A stretch of DNA of 64,000 nt. It comes from Rhodobacteraceae bacterium IMCC1909 (GTDB lineage: Bacteria > Pseudomonadota > Alphaproteobacteria > Rhodobacterales > Rhodobacteraceae). A program made the position numbers and the translations under genes. The stretch is from NCBI GenBank assembly GCA_030704425.1, contig JAPDHM010000003.1, positions 1-64,000 of the forward strand. Direction: 5' to 3'. Below, one piece after another: positions 25,050-33,483 of the stretch. Below the pieces are notes generated by a model that saw nothing but the letters and a program-made list of their open reading frames with translations, was not told the DNA's origin and did no database searches. The first letter of the stretch is position 1. Each line of letters opens with the position of its first letter.

Positions 25050-26068
25050 ATCAGGACATCTTGCACCACAGGGCGCTCTCGTTTGCGCTTCAGCTCGCCA
25101 TGACCCAGCGGAGTCCAGCCGACAAATTCAGTGGCGACAGGGCAGCTGCGCAGCGCGGCACGCAGGGCCACTTCGATCGGTTTGCGATCTCGTTTGCTCA
25201 TTGGTGCAAAATCAATTGCAATTTGTCCTGAATACCCCCGCAGGCGCAATTGACGGGGCAGATCTTTTACTGCGGCCAGGTTCACCTTAAGCGCCGCTGC
25301 AGGTGAGAGGTCAGTGCCGGTGTTAATATCTACGGTGATCATGGCGCATGTGCGCTCAATGAACATTCCGCCACTGCCCAGCGGCACCCAAGCCTCCTGT
25401 GCAGCCTCTATTTGATCCAAAGCTCCGCTGCCTTCGAGATCATCATCGGCGGTCAGCACATTTGTCACATCCGACCATTCGCGCCAAGCCTGCACATGTG
25501 GATCATCGCCCTCGAGCAGAACCTCGGGTTCCTGCCCAGTTTCCGCGGCGATGGCCTCAGCGGTGGCGCGCATGGTTTGAATGTCCTCGCCAATCTGTTC
25601 GAGATCTGCTGCCGCCGCCGCGCTGCGGATGATAAGCCCCATATCGGAGCCGCTCATTGCGGATTTGGCCAAAAGCGTGAGCGCATCGCGCAGATCATCA
25701 GAGGAGATTTGCCGCGAGATATTCAGGCCGGGTTGATCCGGTGTGACAATCGCATAACGGCTTTTAAACAAAATTCTTTGAGTGACCGGATCGGCTTTGC
25801 CCTCTTCGGCAAAACCTGAAGTTTGCACCGTGAGGGTCTGACCGGGGGCCAATCCCTTGGCCTTCTTCAGGAACCCGGTGCCATTGGGCAGGCGAAGGAT
25901 CACGCCGCCAATGCCTTTCACCGGGCGATCGACCACAGCGCGTAAAAGACTGCCGAGGGGCAGGCGATTAAGATCTTCGACCAGAACGTCCTGCACGATC
26001 CCATCGACCAAAAGCGCCGCGACCTTGGTCTTGCCAATGTGGCCCAGAACAACTTGCTTGCCCTTCAT
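25046..26068 (-). CDS. Ribonuclease E/G family protein
   Basis: The ATG at 26068 gives 340 residues starting MKGKQVVLGHIG, two bases after the maf stop. The catalytic-type region contains MITVDINTGTD with the Asp that binds metal, and RGYSGQIAIDFAPMSKRDRK near the C-terminus. The protein is shorter than RNase G (near 490 residues) and has only part of the S1 region, as in the short roseobacter paralogue encoded next to maf and infA. It may act on RNA ends, but the exact role is unknown. Confidence 0.85.
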   Translation of the reverse strand: MKGKQVVLGHIGKTKVAALLVDGIVQDVLVEDLNRLPLGSLLRAVVDRPVKGIGGVILRLPNGTGFLKKAKGLAPGQTLTVQTSGFAEEGKADPVTQRILFKSRYAIVTPDQPGLNISRQISSDDLRDALTLLAKSAMSGSDMGLIIRSAAAAADLEQIGEDIQTMRATAEAIAAETGQEPEVLLEGDDPHVQAWREWSDVTNVLTADDDLEGSGALDQIEAAQEAWVPLGSGGMFIERTCAMITVDINTGTDLSPAAALKVNLAAVKDLPRQLRLRGYSGQIAIDFAPMSKRDRKPIEVALRAALRSCPVATEFVGWTPLGHGELKRKRERPVVQDVLI

Positions 26069-26070
26069 AA

Positions 26071-26679
26071 TTACCCCCAAATATTGAGCCCTGCGGCCTG
26101 CAGTAAATGCGCGGTCTGTGGCAGGGGCAAGCCCATGATCGCCGGGTAGGAGCCGGAAATCCAAGGGATGAAGGCGCCCGCAGGTCCCTGGATTCCATAA
26201 GCGCCAGCCTTGCCGTGCCAATCCTCAGTGGCCAGATAGCCCTCAAGTTCTTGCGGCGAGAGGCGTTTCATCTGCACGGTTGAGACCACATCTTTTTGCC
26301 AAATACGCTCAGTGGTTTTAACGGCTACGGCGGTGATGACCTTATGGCGACGCCCGGAGAGCTTTTGCAGGAAGGCGCGCGCTTCGTCTCTATCGGCCGG
26401 TTTGCCCATGATGCGGCGCCCCAGCGCAACCGTGGTGTCGGCGCAGAGGATGACCTCATCTGCAGCCGCAGGCAAAGCTTCGGCCTTGGATGCCGTGATG
26501 CGGTTACAATAGCTGCGCGGGCATTCACCCTTTCGCGGGGTTTCATCCACATCCGGTGCGCGCACGTCAGCCGGATGCAGGCCCAAGACCGCCAGCAATT
26601 CACGCCGGCGGGGGCTTCCTGATCCCAAGATCAGTTGTTTACTTGAAACGGTAATTGATCCGTCCTTTAGACAAATCAT
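26071..26679 (-). CDS. maf: Maf-like nucleoside triphosphate pyrophosphatase
   Basis: The 202-residue frame contains the Maf signature [14 protein letters not shown] near the N-terminus, [21 protein letters not shown] and [16 protein letters not shown]. Maf enzymes hydrolyse non-canonical or methylated nucleotides. The only ATG is at 26679, 40 bases inside infA, which adds about 14 residues before the conserved start; a non-standard start nearer the motif is possible. It lies between infA and the RNase E/G gene. Confidence 0.92.
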   Translation of the reverse strand: MICLKDGSITVSSKQLILGSGSPRRRELLAVLGLHPADVRAPDVDETPRKGECPRSYCNRITASKAEALPAAADEVILCADTTVALGRRIMGKPADRDEARAFLQKLSGRRHKVITAVAVKTTERIWQKDVVSTVQMKRLSPQELEGYLATEDWHGKAGAYGIQGPAGAFIPWISGSYPAIMGLPLPQTAHLLQAAGLNIWG

Positions 26680-26857
26680 AGGGGGTCATCGCAACTTGTA
26701 CTTTATCGCCAGTCAAAACCCGAATTCGGTTTTTGCGCATTTTGCCTGCCATTGTTGCAACGATCTCATGGCCATTTTCCAGCTCAACCCGAAACGTCGC
26801 GTTAGGCAAAAGCTCCTTTACGACACCGGGAAATTCGAGTGGTTCTTCCTTCGCCAT
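26639..26857 (-). CDS. infA: Translation initiation factor IF-1
   Basis: The 72-residue protein starts at ATG 26857 after a GGAGA site and is a single S1/OB-fold domain: [19 protein letters not shown], then [20 protein letters not shown] and [18 protein letters not shown]. Length and sequence are normal for IF-1. It binds the ribosomal A site during initiation. It overlaps maf. Confidence 0.97.
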   Translation of the reverse strand: MAKEEPLEFPGVVKELLPNATFRVELENGHEIVATMAGKMRKNRIRVLTGDKVQVAMTPYDLSKGRINYRFK

Positions 26858-27059
26858 GGTCTCTCCTTCAAAAAGGCCTGACCTAATGCCAGGCGTGCCC
26901 CTAAATGAGCGGAGTTGCACAAATTTTCAAGTCAGATTCCGCGTAAATTCTGTGAAATCGCGTCTGTGAGGCGTGAATTTGGCAGGTTTACCCCGTTTGG
27001 GGGCGGCGCAAAGATGAAGAATCATCTAAATCGGTGCAAACCATCGCCTGTCTTGGTGC

Positions 27060-27518
27060 CTAGATACCCTCTTTGGGGGCCCCAAATTTTGCAATCAGTC
27101 GCTCAATGATCTGATCTCGGGCCTGACGATAGGCTTCGAGCTTTTGATCGCGGGTCTCGCCCGTCGCGGTTGGATCCGTGATCGGCCAATATTCGACTTG
27201 CAGCGCGTAAAAGCGTGTAATCTCTTTTGCTTCACGTTGGCTGGCGGGGGAGAGCGCGACGATGAGATCAAAAGAAGAGAGCTCATCGCCCAGTTTTTGC
27301 ATTTCATCAAAGGACCGCGTCTTGTGGCGTGCCAGCTCAATCCCAAGGTCAGCGCAAACGGCAATGGCAAATCCATCGACATCCATATCGGCCAAAACAC
27401 CCGCCGATTGTACGTAGGTTTCATGGCCGTAGAATTTCTTCATCAGGCCTTCCGCCATCGGAGAGCGCACGGCATTGTGGTCGCAGCAAAACAAAACAGA
27501 TTGGGGAAGCCGCGACAT
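27060..27518 (-). CDS. Low-molecular-weight phosphotyrosine phosphatase family protein
   Basis: The 152-residue product has the P-loop CDHNAVRSPMAE (Cys-x5-Arg-Ser) near its N-terminus and the catalytic Asp in WPITDPTAT. The loop lacks the usual GN of LMW phosphatases, which is the form found in this gene next to UPF0262 in Rhodobacterales. It could be a protein phosphatase or arsenate-reductase-like enzyme. It begins five bases after the UPF0262 stop. Confidence 0.88.
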   Translation of the reverse strand: MSRLPQSVLFCCDHNAVRSPMAEGLMKKFYGHETYVQSAGVLADMDVDGFAIAVCADLGIELARHKTRSFDEMQKLGDELSSFDLIVALSPASQREAKEITRFYALQVEYWPITDPTATGETRDQKLEAYRQARDQIIERLIAKFGAPKEGI

Positions 27519-27523
27519 CTAAA

Positions 27524-28003
27524 TTATCCCCCGAAATGCAAAACGCAAATAAGGGTGAACAGGCGACGCGCCGTCTGCTCATCAATATCGGCTTTGCCAT
27601 TGAGGCGCTCTTGCAGGACCCGCGCGCCTTCGTTGTGAATTCCGCGCCGGGCCATATCGATGGTTTCAATCTGGCTGGGCGGGAGGGTCTTCACAGCTTC
27701 AAAATAGCTTTCGCAAATTTGAAAATAGTCTTTTACCACTTGGCGAAAGGGGCCAAGGGACAGGTGAAATTCCGCGGCCTTCTCTTTATCTTCTGTGGTG
27801 AGATCAAAAACTAGGCGCCGGTCGCGTATTGACAGTTCCAACTCATAAGGCCCGCTAGTTGGCGGGGTTTCGTCCCGGGCCGGCAAGGCGAAGCTGTTGC
27901 CCTCCAAGAGGTCAAAAATTGCCACCTTCCGCTCTTGATCAATTTCAGGAGTGGGGGGCGGGAGATTGCTGTCGTCCAGGGATATTTTTGAAATGTAGCT
28001 CAT
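27524..28003 (-). CDS. UPF0262 family protein
   Basis: The 159-residue protein matches the alphaproteobacterial UPF0262 family, with ERKVAIFDLLEGNSF near the N-terminus, LSLGPFRQVVKDYFQICESY in the middle and DMARRGIHNEGARVL before the C-terminus. Function is unknown. Its start shares one base with the hisD stop (TAATG), so it is co-translated with hisD. Confidence 0.93.
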   Translation of the reverse strand: MSYISKISLDDSNLPPPTPEIDQERKVAIFDLLEGNSFALPARDETPPTSGPYELELSIRDRRLVFDLTTEDKEKAAEFHLSLGPFRQVVKDYFQICESYFEAVKTLPPSQIETIDMARRGIHNEGARVLQERLNGKADIDEQTARRLFTLICVLHFGG

Positions 28004-29304
28004 TATCTGTTCAGTTTATCTAACCGAGCGCGCACTGACAATCCATGCGCCTCAAGGCCTTCTGAAATGGCCAAAACCTCAGCGGCAGGACCTATGGCAG
28101 CTAAAGAAGCCGGGGTCATTTTGGTCAAAGTGGTGCGCTTTACGAAATCCATGACGGAGAGGCCGGAGGAGAATCGCGCGGACCGCGCCGTTGGCAGCAC
28201 ATGATTGGGCCCGCTAATGTAATCCCCGATTGCCTCTGGCGTCCAAGCGCCAAGGAAAATTGCGCCCGCATGGGTGATTTGCGCGGCCAAGCCGTCGGGA
28301 TCCGCGACGCAGAGCTCCAAATGCTCAGGCGCGAGCCGATTGGACAGGGCCGCGGCCTCTGCCATATCATTGACCACAATCACCGCGCCAAAATCGCGCC
28401 AAGATGCACCCGCAATCGCGTGGCGTTCCAAAGTTTCCAACTGCCGGGTGACAGCTTGCATCACCTTCTCACCAAATTCCGCATCATCGGTGATCAAAAT
28501 GGATTGCGCGCTTTCGTCATGTTCGGCTTGGCTGAGCAGATCTGTTGCGATCCAGGCCGGGTCATTATCCCCATCGGCGATCACGAGGATTTCGGAGGGT
28601 CCGGCGATCATATCAATGCCGACTTTACCAAAGACCCGCCGCTTGGCTGCGGCAACGAATGCATTGCCGGGCCCGGTGATTTTGTCGACTGGGGCGATCG
28701 TCTCGGTACCATAGGCCAGCGCCGCAATGGCCTGCGCCCCGCCAATGCGGTAAATCTCATCGACCCCGGCGATATGCGCGGCCAAAAGCACCAGCGGATT
28801 TGTGACCCCGTCTGGCGTGGGTACGCAAATCGCCAAGCGCTCAACCCCAGCCACTTTGGCCGGAATTGCGTTCATTAACACGGAAGAGGGATAGGAGGCC
28901 AGCCCGCCGGGCACATAAAGACCCGCTGCCGATACGGGGGTCCAGCGCCAGCCTAATTCTGCGCCCGTTTCATCTTCCCATTGGGCATCTCGCGGCAGTT
29001 GCCGGGCGTGATAGGCACGAATACGATCTGCGGCCAGCTCCAGCGCCTCGCGTTCGACGGTGGGCACGGTTGCGCAATGGGCCATAATCTCTTCGCGTGA
29101 AAACGCCAAAGTGTCGGGCGTCAGATTAAGCCGGTCAAATTTTTTGGTCAGCTCAATGACCGCGTCATCTCCGCGGGCGCGCACATCTGCGATGATATCT
29201 GCGACAACGGCATCCACATCAGGGCTGTCTTCCCGCTTCGCTGTCAGCAAGGCCAGAAAGCAGGCTTCAAAATCAGCCTGATTGATATTCAAAGTTTGTG
29301 GCAT
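28003..29304 (-). CDS. hisD: Histidinol dehydrogenase
   Basis: The protein of 433 residues (ATG 29304, MPQTLNINQADFE) catalyses the last two steps of histidine synthesis, from histidinol to histidine. Family motifs include YVPGGLASYPSSVLMNAIPA, IDMIAGPSEILVIAD and LLSQAEHDE with zinc and substrate ligands, and the conserved NHVLPTAR near the end. An extra upstream ATG at 29316 adds four residues. It is separate from other his genes, as is usual in Rhodobacterales. Confidence 0.97.
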   Translation of the reverse strand: MPQTLNINQADFEACFLALLTAKREDSPDVDAVVADIIADVRARGDDAVIELTKKFDRLNLTPDTLAFSREEIMAHCATVPTVEREALELAADRIRAYHARQLPRDAQWEDETGAELGWRWTPVSAAGLYVPGGLASYPSSVLMNAIPAKVAGVERLAICVPTPDGVTNPLVLLAAHIAGVDEIYRIGGAQAIAALAYGTETIAPVDKITGPGNAFVAAAKRRVFGKVGIDMIAGPSEILVIADGDNDPAWIATDLLSQAEHDESAQSILITDDAEFGEKVMQAVTRQLETLERHAIAGASWRDFGAVIVVNDMAEAAALSNRLAPEHLELCVADPDGLAAQITHAGAIFLGAWTPEAIGDYISGPNHVLPTARSARFSSGLSVMDFVKRTTLTKMTPASLAAIGPAAEVLAISEGLEAHGLSVRARLDKLNR

Positions 29305-29369
29305 TCGATCCCCCAAGATTGCCCTGACTTAGCGCGATGTCGCCCAAGCCTCAAGCCGATCTGTGTGGG

Positions 29370-29828
29370 TTAATCGTGGCTGGGCGCGCGGTTGGTGGGG
29401 GAGGCATAAGGACGGGTTACATCGCGCAGGCCGGCTTCCAGCGCTTCCACCTCAAGCCGTATCGCGCCATCGCCCGCCAAAGTGAGCAGGCAAGCGCCTG
29501 TTCCATCCGTCGCCGGGGTGAATGTGATGCTGAGCAAGCTTAGGATCAGATCTGGATCTGTGCGGTCAAACCCTTGGGTTTGAACCGCTTTAACATCCTC
29601 AAAGCTAAGAACAGATTGCACGCGTTCGGCCTGGGACGTGCCGCGCGCCTCCCAGCGAAAGCGGTTGAGCAGCACTGCAAAACGACGCTCCTTGGTGTGC
29701 CAGACCATCTGCGCCGCGGGCCAAACTGCATCTTGGGTCATGGCAGAGAGCACTTGGAGATCTTCCGCATCAAAGGCGATCAAGCGTAAAGGCTTGTCCA
29801 CACCGTCTTCAAAGCGGGCATCACTCAT
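29370..29828 (-). CDS. DUF2948 family protein
   Basis: The 152-residue protein matches the alphaproteobacterial DUF2948 family: [14 protein letters not shown] at the N-terminus and [12 protein letters not shown] in the middle. Function is unknown. It overlaps the murA stop by four bases and always sits between murA and hisD in this group, which suggests co-expression only. Confidence 0.9.
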   Translation of the reverse strand: MSDARFEDGVDKPLRLIAFDAEDLQVLSAMTQDAVWPAAQMVWHTKERRFAVLLNRFRWEARGTSQAERVQSVLSFEDVKAVQTQGFDRTDPDLILSLLSITFTPATDGTGACLLTLAGDGAIRLEVEALEAGLRDVTRPYASPTNRAPSHD

Positions 29829-31093
29829 TGGCCTGTGATCCGCTCAATTTTAGCGCCACAATTGCCAAGTTTTTCTTCCACCCGCTCATAGCCACGGTCA
29901 AGATGATAGACGCGGTTCACTAGGGTGTCGCCTTTAGCTGCAAGGCCGGCCAGGATCAAAGAGACTGAGGCGCGCAGATCCGTGGCCATAACCGGTGCCC
30001 CTTTTAGGCGCTCCACGCCGGTGACCGTCGCCATGCCACCATTCACCTCAATCTGCGCTCCCATACGGCTGAGTTCGGGCGCATGCATGAAGCGATTTTC
30101 AAATATTTTCTCTTCTAAAACAGAGGTCCCCTTGGCCGTGCAAAGCAATGCCATCATCTGGGCCTGTAAATCCGTTGGAAAGCCGGGAAAGGGTTCAGTG
30201 GTCACGTTGATGGCTTTGATATCTGCATTTGTACGTTTCACTTTGAGGCCCCGCTGGGTTTGCTCAACGCTAATGCCAGCTTCGTCCAATTTCTCACAAA
30301 ACGCGGCCAGAAGTTCAATTTTTCCACCAAGACATTCCACTTCGCCGCCGGTTATTGCCGGGGCCAGCATATAGGTGCCAAGCTCAATGCGGTCTGTCAC
30401 AACCGGATGGGTAGCCCCATGCAGCCGGTCCACCCCTGCGATGGTGATGGTAGAGGTGCCATGACCGTCAATCTGTGCGCCCATAGCAATCAGGCATTCG
30501 GCGAGATCAACAATTTCAGGTTCACGCGCCGCCTGTTTCAATACGGTTGTGCCTTTAGCCAGTGTCGCGGCCAAAAGCGCATTTTCCGTGGCGCCAACAG
30601 AGACGAAGGGAAATTCGATGGTCGCGCCTTTCAAACCCTTCGGCGCTTTCGCGTGGACATAGCCGTCGCGCAACTCAATCTGCGCCCCCAGCGCCTCCAT
30701 TGCTTTGAGGTGCAGGTCAACCGGGCGCGCGCCGATAGCACATCCGCCGGGTAGTGAGACGACCGCTTGCCCCGCGCGCGCCAACATTGGCCCGAGTACG
30801 AGAATAGATGCGCGCATTTTGCGCACAATATCATAGTCGGCCGTCAAATTGTCGAGGTTGTGGGAAGACATGGTTAAAACCTTGGCATCCTGCATGGAGG
30901 TGACTTCTGTCCCCAGGCTCTCAAGCAGAGCGCCCATGGTTTTGATGTCCGATAAGCGCGGCGCATTGGTCAAAGTGATGGGCTCTTCACTGAGTAACGT
31001 GGCGGGCATCAAGGTCAGGCAGGCGTTTTTTGCGCCAGCAATGGCGATTTCTCCATGCAGCGCATTGCCGCCAGTTACCAAAATCGAATCCAT
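29825..31093 (-). CDS. murA: UDP-N-acetylglucosamine 1-carboxyvinyltransferase MurA
   Basis: The 422-residue enzyme performs the first committed step of peptidoglycan synthesis, adding enolpyruvate from PEP to UDP-GlcNAc. The catalytic Cys (fosfomycin target) lies in [14 protein letters not shown]. Other motifs are [16 protein letters not shown] at the N-terminus, [13 protein letters not shown] and [17 protein letters not shown]. Length is normal. It leads the minus-strand block and is preceded by a tiny basic gene whose stop directly abuts its start. Confidence 0.97.
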   Translation of the reverse strand: MDSILVTGGNALHGEIAIAGAKNACLTLMPATLLSEEPITLTNAPRLSDIKTMGALLESLGTEVTSMQDAKVLTMSSHNLDNLTADYDIVRKMRASILVLGPMLARAGQAVVSLPGGCAIGARPVDLHLKAMEALGAQIELRDGYVHAKAPKGLKGATIEFPFVSVGATENALLAATLAKGTTVLKQAAREPEIVDLAECLIAMGAQIDGHGTSTITIAGVDRLHGATHPVVTDRIELGTYMLAPAITGGEVECLGGKIELLAAFCEKLDEAGISVEQTQRGLKVKRTNADIKAINVTTEPFPGFPTDLQAQMMALLCTAKGTSVLEEKIFENRFMHAPELSRMGAQIEVNGGMATVTGVERLKGAPVMATDLRASVSLILAGLAAKGDTLVNRVYHLDRGYERVEEKLGNCGAKIERITGQ

Positions 31094-31243
31094 TCAGCTG
31101 TCCTTTTTGTCGGTTCTATCGTCGCGAGCCCGCGCCCGCGCCTGCGCCTTACGGCGGCCCATATTCGCCTTCAGTGCCGCCTTCAAGCGCGCTTCACGCT
31201 CAGACTGGGCTGACTTACGGGTCGATTTGTGTTTGTCTGCCAT
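31094..31243 (-). CDS. Small basic hypothetical protein upstream of murA
   Basis: A 49-codon frame on the minus strand starts with ATG at 31243 and ends with TGA directly abutting the murA start. The product (MADKHKSTRKSAQSEREAR at its start) is rich in Arg, Lys and Ala and predicted helical. It is conserved in position in related genomes as I recall, though function is unknown. High arginine content suggests binding to nucleic acid, which is only an inference. Confidence 0.65.
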   Translation of the reverse strand: MADKHKSTRKSAQSEREARLKAALKANMGRRKAQARARARDDRTDKKDS

Positions 31244-31380
31244 TTCGATGGCTTAACTCAAGCTTTGCGCGCGGTCCAGTCGCCGGAACGCTTTGCCGGG
31301 CCTTCGGGCGATATTGTGCAGATTTTGCCCATTCTTGGACTTGCGCCCGGGCCCAAGACTGTCTAAATCGCCCATCAGAT

Positions 31381-31455
31381 GCTGTGGTAGCTCAGTGGCA
31401 GAGCACACCCTTGGTAAGGGTGAGGTCGAGAGTTCAATCCTCTCTCACAGCACCA
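31381..31455 (+). tRNA. tRNA-Thr (GGT)
   Basis: GCTGTGG pairs with TCACAGC before the discriminator A and encoded CCA. The anticodon loop TTGGTAA gives GGT. The T-arm is GAGAGTTCAATCCTCTC. It is 75 bases including CCA. A large integrase gene starts 122 bases downstream on the same strand, so its 3' end is probably an attachment site. Confidence 0.96.
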
Positions 31456-31488
31456 TCCAGCCCGTTGAAACCATCCAGCCCGTTGAAA
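31453..31488 (+). repeat. Tandem 18-bp repeat at the 3' end of tRNA-Thr
   Basis: CCATCCAGCCCGTTGAAA occurs twice in tandem at 31453-31470 and 31471-31488; the first copy starts with the encoded CCA of tRNA-Thr. It could be part of an att site or an integrase arm site. Confidence 0.7.
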
Positions 31489-31576
31489 TAGATTACAAAT
31501 ACCATAAATCAGTTACTTATATGTTTGTATGGACAATACTATAGACAATACTTTTGGTTGTTTCTAAACTATTTGT

Positions 31577-33244
31577 ATGTTCAGAAATGCAAATAATAAT
31601 TCTTACACATATCCTGTAGCCAGACTGAATCACATCAAAGGCAAGTGGTACGTTATCGTCAGCGTCCCTGCGCATTTGCGGCATCTGTTCAAAAACCAAA
31701 GAGATCTACGCCGCTCCACTGGCACACACGATGAGAGTTTTGCTAAACGTAAACAACACGCCCTTGCCCAAGAGATCTACGATCTGTTTGACCAGCGGCA
31801 ACGGGAAGAAAAGGTCAAGCATTTTAAAGTCACTGATGCTTTTGCGGCGGATGCTATCTTTAGTTTGGCGACTGTCTTCAAGCACCGTAATATACCGGAC
31901 TTAAGGTCCAGTACTGACTACCACATTTTGTCTGCGTTTAAGCAAAGCTGTGACACCTATGCTGGTATTATTCTCAATCAGGCAGTACCGGAGGAATTAT
32001 CAGAGCTAACTGAACTTATTGTGGGCGGTTTGCCTCCAGAAGAGATACGTGAACGCATCAGTGCCTTAAACTCTAAGTCACAGTATTCGATGGCAGATAA
32101 GGGTGTGGCTGGCCGTTACATGACGGAGCCTGTTCATACTTTCTGGCAGGATCTATTGATCAGTGCCGCACTGGAGCAAGGTCTACCAGAACCAAGGGTT
32201 GAGCTGTTCACAGGCCCAAAAACGGACTTAGCTTTGATAAAGGGACAAATACAAATAGATCACCCATCGCTGCGGCGGCTTACAAATGACCCTGTGGAAC
32301 TTATCAGTAGGCCAGCACGAATAGTTCCAACGGAGGCTCTGACCTATAGCTCTGTGATGCCTGAATATCTTGAGCGTGTTGAGCGAGATACCCCGCTTGA
32401 AGATACGAAAAGAAAGAAGAAGCGCTGGGCCAAACAATTCCTAGACGTGATGGGTGACTTGGAGATAGCAGCCATCAAACCCAAACATGCCTATGATTAT
32501 CTGGATAGGATACTGGCTGAGAATCCTGATCGCTCTAACAAAACATTGCGGGATTACATTTGGGGTGTGCAGGATCTGCTCAAATACTGTGTGCAGCGGG
32601 ACTATATCCAGTCCAATCCATTCCGTGACCTAGATCTCAAGCCGTATGGCGAACAGCCAGACGAAACATATCCGTTTGAAAAGTCTGAACTGAAAGCCAT
32701 CTTTGCTCATGACTGGAACCCTCAAGACAGGCTTTTGCTTTCAATCCTAGTCACCACTGGTATGCGTCCCTCTGAGGCTGGGAACTTAACGTGGGAACGC
32801 TTTAACGACACGGAGCACGAGGGTATCAGGTATTTTACCACACTGGACACCGCAGACGAGAAGGTGCGGGTAAAGAACTCTGGATCAAAGCGACTTGTAC
32901 CCATTCACCCTGATCTACAGCTTCCAGAGCGTTCCACGGGCCGTTTATTTGACTACGAAAAGAACGAGGATGGATTGTCTGCCACAGAGATTGGCCATCA
33001 AATACTGCCAGTGCTGCACAGTATTGTTCCACACCCAAACAAAAGCATCCGCAGTTTCCGCAAGACCTTTAAAGTGATGTGCAGAGATGCGGGTGTTGGC
33101 GAAGAGGTGCATGATGCTATTACTGGACATCGCCAATCTGCTAGTGCTTCCCGTGCCAACTACGGAGGTATGGGTGTTCCAGTAATGTTTGAGGCAATCT
33201 CGAAGTTGGATGTCTCATTCCTTAAAAAAGAAAACTCATCATAA
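31577..33244 (+). CDS. Tyrosine recombinase of the tRNA-Thr island
   Basis: The 555-residue protein has an N-terminal segment typical of marine integrases (HIKGKWYVIVSVPAHLRHLF and DLRRSTGT), a long helical central region and a catalytic domain. The first Arg lies in TTGMRPSEAGNLTW, a Lys in KNSGSKRLVPIHP and the late box GHRQSASASRANYGG with His and Tyr. The usual His-x-x-Arg box is replaced by SFRKTFK, with Ser at the His position and Arg kept. The start ATG lacks a strong ribosome site. Its position just after tRNA-Thr suggests integration into that gene. Confidence 0.9.
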   Translation: MFRNANNNSYTYPVARLNHIKGKWYVIVSVPAHLRHLFKNQRDLRRSTGTHDESFAKRKQHALAQEIYDLFDQRQREEKVKHFKVTDAFAADAIFSLATVFKHRNIPDLRSSTDYHILSAFKQSCDTYAGIILNQAVPEELSELTELIVGGLPPEEIRERISALNSKSQYSMADKGVAGRYMTEPVHTFWQDLLISAALEQGLPEPRVELFTGPKTDLALIKGQIQIDHPSLRRLTNDPVELISRPARIVPTEALTYSSVMPEYLERVERDTPLEDTKRKKKRWAKQFLDVMGDLEIAAIKPKHAYDYLDRILAENPDRSNKTLRDYIWGVQDLLKYCVQRDYIQSNPFRDLDLKPYGEQPDETYPFEKSELKAIFAHDWNPQDRLLLSILVTTGMRPSEAGNLTWERFNDTEHEGIRYFTTLDTADEKVRVKNSGSKRLVPIHPDLQLPERSTGRLFDYEKNEDGLSATEIGHQILPVLHSIVPHPNKSIRSFRKTFKVMCRDAGVGEEVHDAITGHRQSASASRANYGGMGVPVMFEAISKLDVSFLKKENSS

Positions 33245-33483
33245 CTGTATGTATATAAGCATTAATACGAATTACGGGTATAAAGTACTATAGTAAGTAA
33301 AACTCTCTCAGAGCAGGGTAGGCCCCCAAGGCCTGACCGTCACGTCCTTATGTCGTAACAACCAGCCAGCTTAACCTTTATTGACCCTGCCTAACCATCC
33401 AAGATTAGTACACATGTAAAAGTCTGGGTAATGGAAAGAGTTATAAATTGTAGTGTTAGTTCATTTACTATTAGTTAGTTACT
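33245..33483. other. Intergenic region before the polymerase-like gene
   Basis: The left half is GC-rich with GGCCCCCAAGGCC-like symmetry near 33321-33335. The right half is AT-rich with repeats of TTAGTT (three times between 33450 and 33480) just before the gene. No gene is seen. A promoter or origin is possible but nothing is decisive. Confidence 0.35.

Noticed and set aside
25046-26221. Longer RNase E/G start at 26221
   Set aside because: The extra 51 residues overlap maf in another frame; the ATG at 26068 gives the conserved start.
28201-28878. Long open frame antisense to hisD
   Set aside because: It is a shadow of biased codon use in hisD; no motif or start signal.
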